DNA of 64,000 bases from Welwitschia mirabilis (Eukaryota; Gnetophyta; Gnetopsida; Welwitschiales). The stretch's first letter is position 1; every line of letters starts with the position of its first letter. Shown piece after piece: positions 56,335 to 64,000 of this stretch. The stretch is from contig JBOZIK010000001.1 of assembly GCA_051453625.1 (NCBI GenBank), forward strand, positions 43,416,308 to 43,480,307. Reading direction: 5' to 3'. Made by a program: the position numbers and the translations under genes. The notes below the pieces were generated by a model. That model was not told where the DNA came from, did no database searches, and saw nothing but the letters and a program-made list of their open reading frames with translations.

Positions 56335-57702
56335 TGTTGTTATGGTGTAAATTTATGTAATCCTGAAGTCCTTTAGATAAATCTATATATCAAATAACTT
56401 GCAGAAAAACACACGCTAGTAAAGATGGGAGTTCACCTGAATGTCATAATCCCAATGAATGCACTAGAATAAGAGTTAGAGAATTGCTTTTCAAGATATG
56501 TTGGGTCTTTTTATCTTATAAAAATTGAAAGTAAATAATAAAGTAAATGCAATGCAAGTAAATGGAAATGAAATGCAAATGTAAGTGAAATGAGTTCTAT
56601 TTGGTTTCTAATTCTTCTGTTATAATAACTAGTTCTCTATAATTCAAATTAATTAAGAAGATTACTTTACTTATTTCTAGCTAACATGAACTATGAGATA
56701 TACCAAGTATAATGAGGAATGCAATGCAAATGGAAATGGAATAACAATGCAATATAATACTAATAAAAGTTAACCTTAACAGAGGTTGTCCTTATGATCA
56801 AGATCAGTCATAGAATTACCACTTTAAACTATGATTAGTATAAACCATAAGGACATGTATAGAATTAAAATGAAAATACCAATTTTATTGATTTAAATAG
56901 TGATTGGATTAATTCAAGAACTTTGCATCCACTTACAATAGAATAGTATCATCTCAATGGAAGAGAATTAGTCTAACACCAAGAAGACCCCTTTCTGTAG
57001 CGACTGGATGGACCTCTTATTCTTCAATCTTCTATCAAAAGAATATTAGATATAAAAAGATAAATTAAAAGTAAGAAAAAGGGGAGTGTTTATAGTCTTA
57101 CATTATAATTTCTATAACCATAGCCCTAGAAGTTAGAGAAGAAACCCTAGTAGCCCAAGTGGGGTTCATGACCCCATTACAAGATAATTCAGTCCCGCTT
57201 ATATAAAATAGTTATTGTCCCCACTATTGTGGTGATGACACTAGGGATGATGCCCCATAATAATATATAAATCATCTATTTATAGCTTCATAATTGGCCC
57301 TGTGATTGGATTTAGATGTATTTTCATTTCTCATTCATGAAGACAACAGTGGAGACAACACCTCCTCAGAAACAGATCTCCATTGGCTCTAGGATCTAGT
57401 CCATGTTGCTATCACAATGTACCAATATAGTTCTATTGTCTCATCTATTATAGGGATGACAATGAGGATGATATTCTTCTAAATCTCCTCAAGTAAATCA
57501 ACTTAGCCTTTTTAATCATTAATCTTCCTCCAACATGTGAAGTATTAAAACATGTCTAAACTGCCTCTAATTATGCCAAGAATTATGTGTTTTTGTGATT
57601 ATCCTATTGACTCTCTATAAATAGCAAAATTGCATCAAAACCTATATAAATATCCTATACTTCAAATACACCATTGAATTCCTACAAATTGGCATTATAA
57701 CA
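56335..57702 (-). mobile_element. Gypsy LTR, long subfamily
   Basis: TGTTGTTATGGTGTAAATTTATG to TTGGCATTATAACA, 1368 bp. The same order of blocks as the other LTRs, but longer and diverged. Three hairpin modules: 57215-57262, about 57335-57372 and 57433-57475. A polypurine tract follows on the right, so it is 3' LTR for the copy on its right and, by position, 5' LTR for the pol-bearing copy on its left. It may not be the true partner of 47443-48541, from which it differs in length and sequence. Confidence 0.75.
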
Positions 57703-57716
57703 TAGTCCCCTACTTA
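57703..57716 (-). promoter_or_regulatory. Polypurine tract
   Basis: TAGTCCCCTACTTA, purine-rich on the minus strand and adjacent to the LTR end. Confidence 0.7.
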
Positions 57717-57896
57717 CCCTTACAGTCCCTAACAAAGTCAGTGATCAACTATATTATGAGCCAATTTGACTAAGATAATCATCAATTAGAAAAATGGAAT
57801 TTGAGCTTAATTTTACCATGCAAAAATTATTAACATAAGTTTATTAACTAATATAATTACTACTATAATCATAATCCCTCTACTTAAACACATCTC
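57717..57896 (-). mobile_element. Gypsy 3' UTR, start
   Basis: Continues from the polypurine tract with CAGTCCCTAACAAAGTCAG and ATTATGAGCCAATTTG, as in other copies, to the gap. Confidence 0.65.
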
Positions 57897-58507
57897 NNNN
57901 NNNNNNNNNNNNNNNNNNNNNNNNNNNNNNNNNNNNNNNNNNNNNNNNNNNNNNNNNNNNNNNNNNNNNNNNNNNNNNNNNNNNNNNNNNNNNNNNNNNN
58001 NNNNNNNNNNNNNNNNNNNNNNNNNNNNNNNNNNNNNNNNNNNNNNNNNNNNNNNNNNNNNNNNNNNNNNNNNNNNNNNNNNNNNNNNNNNNNNNNNNNN
58101 NNNNNNNNNNNNNNNNNNNNNNNNNNNNNNNNNNNNNNNNNNNNNNNNNNNNNNNNNNNNNNNNNNNNNNNNNNNNNNNNNNNNNNNNNNNNNNNNNNNN
58201 NNNNNNNNNNNNNNNNNNNNNNNNNNNNNNNNNNNNNNNNNNNNNNNNNNNNNNNNNNNNNNNNNNNNNNNNNNNNNNNNNNNNNNNNNNNNNNNNNNNN
58301 NNNNNNNNNNNNNNNNNNNNNNNNNNNNNNNNNNNNNNNNNNNNNNNNNNNNNNNNNNNNNNNNNNNNNNNNNNNNNNNNNNNNNNNNNNNNNNNNNNNN
58401 NNNNNNNNNNNNNNNNNNNNNNNNNNNNNNNNNNNNNNNNNNNNNNNNNNNNNNNNNNNNNNNNNNNNNNNNNNNNNNNNNNNNNNNNNNNNNNNNNNNN
58501 NNNNNNN
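57897..58507. other. Assembly gap (611 N)
   Basis: Lies inside a gypsy 3' UTR. Confidence 0.95.
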
Positions 58508-59987
58508 GTGTAATAATAATAGTTCATAAAATGATAATGTGTAAGTATAATTTGAGAAAGTAATGCTAAAACTGATGTGTAAAACTTAAGTAATAATAAT
58601 ATCAAATAATGATGCATGAAAAGTTCATTAATATTTTCTACAAGGACAAAGTAAAAGAGTAATCATGACATTCTTTTCCTTTAGATAATCTAAAACATAC
58701 TTGTTAAAAACTTAATGAGTATACTATTGTGCTCATACTAAATAAAGTTCATGAAATTTATTCAAGTAACATGAAATCATATCCAAATAACTAATTAGAA
58801 ATACATATTATGAAAGCTCAAATTGATCCTTTAAAATTTAAAAATTATAAAATTTTTTCTTAATATCACAGAAGAAAGCTTGAAGAGGTGCCCTATCCTA
58901 GAGGTAAAGCAAGACATCTTGGCTTGCACAAAGTAAAAATAATGACTATCATCCTATCTATCATGGGAATGATATATGTGGAACAACAGTGGAAAAATGA
59001 GATGACTAAATAAACTAGGAAAAATTTGAAAAAGTTTGAAAGCAAGCAAGTAGTCAAAAACCAGCAAAAAAACAAAAATATGATTAAAAAAAGTGAATAA
59101 ATATCTAGAAAAATGTGACCATAATGAAAGAGGCTTAAGAGACATAAGAATACATTAAGTAAAAAAAAGCAAGTCTTAGAATTATTCTACAAATGTATCC
59201 CAAACTCTATGAGGATTCAAGATGTGTAAGTGGATGTATGCAAAACCAAAAGAAAAAAGGAAAAACATTAGCATAAAACAAAAGGAATACCTTAATTAAA
59301 GTGAAAAAAAGTAATCAAAATAAAGTTCTTAAAAGAAAGATAACCCTTATAAACAAATATTAGGAGTGAAAATAAAAAGACAACTAAAAAATGACCAATT
59401 AATTAAGTCCCAATTATTGTGTGGAAAAGATACATAAATGGATTTAAAAATTTCAAATAAAACAACTAAGAAAAACATAATTAGAATGGATAAATAGAAA
59501 CATGAAGAACATTTCTGTCTTATCTAAAATTCCACCCTAGCAATGTTCCTTAGAAGAAATTATAAAATCATCTGATATTGATGCATGACATAACAAAAAA
59601 ATTCATAGAGATCCATTCAAATAGGCAATGATTATGATGATGTTAAGTATGTATAATGTTATTAAATAATGAATGATAAGATAAAAGGTTGTTAAAATAT
59701 GAACTTACAAGCTATCATCTCAATATAAAACTAGAATCTAAAAAAGTAAAGTGATTATGTGAAAGTACTATAAAAAAGTAAATAAAATGGATCTAGAAAA
59801 TAAGAAATTCCTCTGATGATGCTAGGTATATATCTAATCTCATAGCCTCTAAGTACAATTTTATTTTACCATGATGAGGAGAGTGAAACCATTGTCAGAG
59901 TAGTAAGGACCCATACAACATGACCAATTAACCCCCCAATGTAGTTCCCATAGCTACCATACCACACTGCCAAACGCCTCTCTTAGG
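58508..59987 (-). mobile_element. Gypsy 3' UTR, first copy, with conserved block
   Basis: Non-coding. One hairpin module at 58945-58985 (CTATCATCCTATCTATCATGGG...). The conserved block begins at about 59880 (GAGAGTGAAACCATTGTCAG) and is cut by the gap after CAAACGCCTCTCTTAGG. Minus-strand frames at 58893-59145 overlie the module and are not genes. Confidence 0.65.
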
Positions 59988-60087
59988 NNNNNNNNNNNNN
60001 NNNNNNNNNNNNNNNNNNNNNNNNNNNNNNNNNNNNNNNNNNNNNNNNNNNNNNNNNNNNNNNNNNNNNNNNNNNNNNNNNNNNNNN
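59988..60087. other. Assembly gap (100 N)
   Basis: Exactly 100 N. The sequence after it repeats, in diverged form, the ~300 bp before it. Confidence 0.95.
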
Positions 60088-60940
60088 AAAAGATATTAAA
60101 ATAGAAACTTACAAGTTATCATCTCAAAACAATAATAGAATCCAAAAAAGTAAATTCATCAAGTGGAAGTACTATCAATAAGTAAATAAAATGAGTTTAG
60201 AAAATAAGCAATGCCTCTGATAACACTAGAGAAATCATTGATATTATAGCCTCTAAGTACAATTTTATTTGACCATGATGAGGGAAGTGCAACCACTATC
60301 AGAGAAGTAAGGACCCATACAACATGGCCAACTGATCCCTCAGTGGAGTTCACATAGCTATCATATCACACTGTCAAAGGCCCCTCTCAAGAATACTGGC
60401 CCAGGTGTTCTTGTAGTAGGACATCATGGGGGTTATATAACATGAAAGAGTATGGCCTTTTTTGCTTTTCTTTCTTTCTTTAATTTTGCCTCTTTTTTCC
60501 TTCTTCTTCTTTTTTTTTTCTTTTTTTTAATGGAAATGAATCCACATGAACAATACTCATAAGGATAAAAGTAAAGTAATGAGATGAATAACAAGGAAGA
60601 ACATGCTAAAATAACTAATTACTCATACCATTAAAAGAAAATAAAAGAATCAAGACATATTTCTTTAAAATGAAGTTCATAGACATACGGATGTCTAAAG
60701 ATTGGATGAATCCAATCTTATCATTTAAAATGCCCAAGTAAAATATTTACTAATCATGGTAACTTCATAAAGTAAAATATTAATCAAGTAAAGATGTTTA
60801 AGTGATAACATGACATTTTCCAAAAGAATTAGCTAAAGAAAAATTTAGATAATGGTAAGGAAAAATCCAAGACAAGTGCTTCTATCATGTTTAAGGTTGA
60901 ATAAATAGATATGTTAATGATTTTTAATCTTTTATACATT
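60088..60940 (-). mobile_element. Gypsy 3' UTR, second copy, with conserved block
   Basis: 60088-60390 is a diverged repeat of about 59690-59987. It contains the whole conserved block (60283-60430), a pyrimidine tract (60453-60531, purine in the element's sense) and the words GGATGAATCCAATCTTATC and AAATGCCCAAGTA at 60700-60735. Joins the integrase tail near 60945. Confidence 0.7.
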
Positions 60941-60944
60941 AACT

Positions 60945-61395
60945 TTTGAATTTCCCAATGTTCAAGTTGAAGGTTTTATTTGAGCCATTTTAAGATATAA
61001 TTTTTCTAAAAGATAAGGAGATAGTCATTGAGAAGTTTAACTAGTTATGTAAAAAATAAACTCAGGTATTGTATTTTTCAAAAAAATAAGGGCTAAACCA
61101 AATAGAAATTAATTGATAAAACATAAAAGGTATGTAATCAGTTTGAAGTAAAATCAATTGGAGATAAAAAAAAGTAAGATGATAAAACTTTGATATAATA
61201 TTTTTTTAAATTAAACTAAGAGATAAAGAAGTGATAAATTTCATCGACAAATAATCTCTTATAAAAAAATTATAAAGCATGAGTATCATTAGATAATTCA
61301 TTCAAGGTACTACTCAAAGAATGAAGCCAAGAAGTTTTTAAGGGATTTTGAGAATGATGAATAAGATTTAGAAGCATCTTAAGATTCAACTCTAA
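60945..61395 (-). pseudogene. Gypsy integrase tail, heavily decayed
   Basis: Read right to left, a segment at 60945-61120 aligns with the integrase tail at 50823-51044: FGLALIFLKNTIPEFIF..., SPYLLEKLYLKMAQIKPST matching 'DPYHVERVDFNGSIKIFD'. Upstream (61130-61395) only weak similarity is visible. Truncated at 61396 by a plus-strand LTR. Confidence 0.5.
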
Positions 61396-62237
61396 GGCTA
61401 ATGCACTGATTAAAGATTTATTGAAGACCATCATTCACCTCATTATCTAGATAACAAGATGGATGATAATGCCAACATAAAGTTGACTAAGGTCTAACTG
61501 GAAGCTGATGTGGATTTGATCATAAGATGGAATCATCTCCTTTATCATCTGGATGACTGGTCGAACAACACTATTGTAATGCTTGCACTAAATGATTCAC
61601 CTTTTACCACTTGTATTTTGTTTTCTTTCTACATGGTCGTTAGGGTCTATCCATGTGTTTATGTTTGTACCATTTCATGTCTTGAGTCAATAAATAGAGG
61701 TCTCCTCCTTAATCCACTTTATCTTCATTTGCACCTAACATTCTCATAACAGGAGATTGAGGGATCGAAGAACCATCCTATAGTTTTAGAGAGATGTTTT
61801 CTTAGTGTTGGATGGAATTTCCTCCATTGAGGTTTGATTACTTTGTAATACAGATGTGGTGTGATTTTAAATATAAAACATTTCTTATCATGCTTTAATG
61901 CATCAATGATCTTCTTCCTTATATCTTATGTTGCTTGAGATCTGATGACAGTTTCTATTGTAATATAGGTTACAAGGGCAACCTTAGGTGCATTGTTATT
62001 TTATTTTCATAGATTAGCCTTATACCGCTGTCTTTCATTACATTTTCATGCATTGCAAGTTATTTTTATAGGTTAGGTTACAGTTTTTCTCTCTTAAAAG
62101 TAACTCTCTTATTTTCATATTTTAGCCTTTGATGGATTAGGACATTTGGATAACTTCCATATCTATTAGTGTGTTGTGTTTGTGATTAATAAGATTCTAC
62201 TCAGGATGTAGACATTGCATAAATACATACCACAACA
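61396..62237 (+). mobile_element. Gypsy LTR, plus orientation, 5' truncated
   Basis: Closely matches the reverse complement of 28809-29690, from CTAATGCACTGATTAAAGA to GCATAAATACATACCACAACA at 62237. Landmarks are GTCAATAAATAGAGGTCTCC (TATA region, about 61685), GGTTACAAGGGCAACCTTAGG and GGACATTTGGATAACTTCC. The first ~210 bp of the LTR are absent and no primer site follows (AAGAGTCAAAG). The plus-strand frame at 61510-61749 lies wholly inside the LTR and is not a gene. Confidence 0.8.
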
Positions 62238-63639
62238 AAGAGTCAAAGTAGAATCCCATCTCATTTATAATATAATAAATCATAACTCAATAAATGTATG
62301 GCTTTCTTATGGATATGGAGAAAAAGATCATAGGTAGGATGATTAAGTAGATGAGTAGCTTAAATTTCAGAATAATGGAGTTGATGAAAGAACTAAATGA
62401 GAGGATGATAGCCACTAAGAAGAGAGTGTTTTGGATGAAGTAGAGAATTACAATTGATCTTCTAGAGATGATGTACATATAGCATGTACAAATGAAAATA
62501 GCCATATGTAAGCATTGGAGCTTTTTCTTTCCTATGGAATAAGAGTGCATACCATCTCCTCTACCATACTCTTAACTTATAAAAATTAAGTTCCATATAT
62601 TAAATTGAGATAAATGATTATATGATTAGTTTATATTATATTAGAAGATTTTGCTTATATGAGGTATTCAAAATTATATTTTCATTATATATCTATATAT
62701 ATATATATATAGATTTTGAGTAAATTCTTTATGTTATGAGTGATTTAAATTCCTTAGTATATCACAGAAATTGTTATAGGATTTCACAGTATCACAAGGA
62801 TTTAATTACATGTCAAAGATGTTTAAAAGATTATAAGAATAAAAAAATTAACTATTAAGTATGTCATTCGTCATATCATCTAGATGACTCTATAAGGATT
62901 AAACTTAATTTTTTTTCTTATTTTCTATATATAACCTTGCATTCAAAAATCTAGAAATTTGGGTCAACATGCTAAGTACTTGAAACTTAGTTATATCTCA
63001 TTTCAGTAATTATTTTTCTATGTTAATTTATATCAATAATATATTACCCCCTTTCCTTATTAGAAACTAATAAATTCTAGGTGAGTGCTATGTTATGAGA
63101 TCAAATTGATTGTATTTGATAATATTATAAGTATGTTTTAAGATTGATTAATAGGTTAATGAGGAAGTTTATGATTACTATATGTGATAATAAGATAACC
63201 AAATTTAATGTGATAATGAAATACTTAAGGAATAAATTCAAGGTATTATGGGATCTTAAAAGGTAGAGGAAACTAGGGATGATGATCAAAGTAGAGAATG
63301 AAGGAAAAGACATATCATCTATTAGGTCACACAGATAATAGAAGGAAGATGATAGTTAAGGAATAAATCATCTTTAAAGATGTATCATTCACACTATTAT
63401 TCGAATCATACACAATAATGACTGATAGTTGAATAAGGATAATTAATAAGAAATATTATTTAACTATCATCTAGATTATACTATAGAAAAAGGATAATTA
63501 ACAAGAGATGTTATCCAATGTATTCGTTGGATGAAATAATCAAATGACTATTAGCAAAGCAACATCAAACTATCAAGTGTCATGTGTTCATAGGTAGTTA
63601 AATTATCATCTATCATGGTGTTTAGATAATACAATTGAA
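62238..63639. other. AT-rich DNA with no recognisable gene
   Basis: No coding sequence supported. AT microsatellite at 62686-62711. Hairpin-module vocabulary appears near 62873-62890, 63315-63352 and 63505-63525, so part of this may be a decayed plus-strand LTR. Confidence 0.45.
62686..62711. repeat. AT dinucleotide microsatellite, interrupted
   Basis: ATATATCTATATATATATAT and onward: AT units with one C interruption. Confidence 0.85.
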
Positions 63640-64000
63640 TAATACTTAATTATTTATTAAAAAAGAATCATTAAAAAAGAATCATCCTTATAATAAAGAT
63701 TATTTTTTATCATTTCCTTTCAAATAATACCTTTTAGCCTAACTAATCATTGACTCTAAACTATAAATAAACTTTCTTAGACATTATTTTATCATCTTTG
63801 CTACATCTTAATCTTATGATGAGTTGAACATTAAAGGGTAAGTCATTCATCTTGTATTACAATGAAGGTATTATCAGTGTTAGGCTATGATCTCTCCATT
63901 AAGAAGCTTTTTATTATAAGTAAATGAAAAATAATTTGATCAACTTACTAAAGATTAATTAAATTATGTTTTTTCTATTAAATTCTCTCATTTTCCTTAT
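63640..64000 (+). mobile_element. Partial gypsy LTR, plus orientation, runs off the window
   Basis: AAACTATAAATAAACTTTCTTAG (63757) resembles the TATA region at 3929-3950, and GTGTTAGGCTATGATCTCTCC (63878) matches TTGGTGTTAGGCCAAGTATC in the LTR at 3479-4667. Only the middle of the LTR is present. Confidence 0.55.

Noticed and set aside
61510-61749. 79-codon plus-strand frame
   Set aside because: It lies entirely inside an LTR that aligns with the non-coding reverse complement of 28809-29897.

Overview
The window looks like plant nuclear DNA: very AT-rich, gene-poor, and built almost entirely from old LTR retrotransposons stacked inside one another. I see no intact host gene, rRNA, tRNA or CRISPR array. 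The plant call rests on two families. One is a Ty3/gypsy family of the Athila/Tat type, whose primer-binding sites match the 3' end of tRNA-Asp. The other is a Ty1/copia element of the SIRE type, with an initiator-tRNA-Met primer site. I cannot name the species.

The gypsy family dominates. Its LTR is about 1.05-1.4 kb, begins TGTTGCAnTG and ends CAnTGCAACA. Most copies lie on the minus strand, so in plus coordinates each copy reads 3' LTR, polypurine tract, long 3' untranslated region, pol, gag, leader, primer site, 5' LTR.

Layout. 1-4667: plus-strand gypsy remnants, including an inverted LTR pair around a gap, an integrase tail and a full 3' LTR. 4668-11520: two decayed copia copies (gag, protease, integrase, start of RT) with one LTR. 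11521-16394: gypsy gag, leader, primer site, LTR, then a stutter of partial LTRs alternating with 3' UTR. 16395-23259: a gypsy copy with gag and protease but no RT or integrase. 23260-29897: nested gypsy copies, including two inverted copies of a shortened gag. 30325-40973: mostly unassigned AT-rich DNA with a decayed gypsy 3' UTR, a long pyrimidine-rich tract, short tandem repeats and one very decayed LTR. 40974-46736: a second gag-protease-only copy. 46837-57702: further LTRs, a solo LTR with a perfect 5-bp target duplication, and the only copy with a complete but broken gag-PR-RT-RNase H-integrase order. 57703-64000: 3' UTR and integrase remnants, then plus-strand LTR pieces.

None of the copies looks able to move by itself: all polyproteins carry stops and frameshifts, many explained by C-to-T or G-to-A change. 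Three non-coding signals recur and are the most interesting part: a quasi-palindromic hairpin module (roughly TCATCC...CTGTCAT-GGGG-ATGACAG...GGATGA) found many times in leaders, LTRs and 3' UTRs; a conserved block of about 150 bp in the 3' UTR; and a second purine-rich tract beside that block. Ten runs of N interrupt the window; five are exactly 100 N, the usual mark for unknown size.
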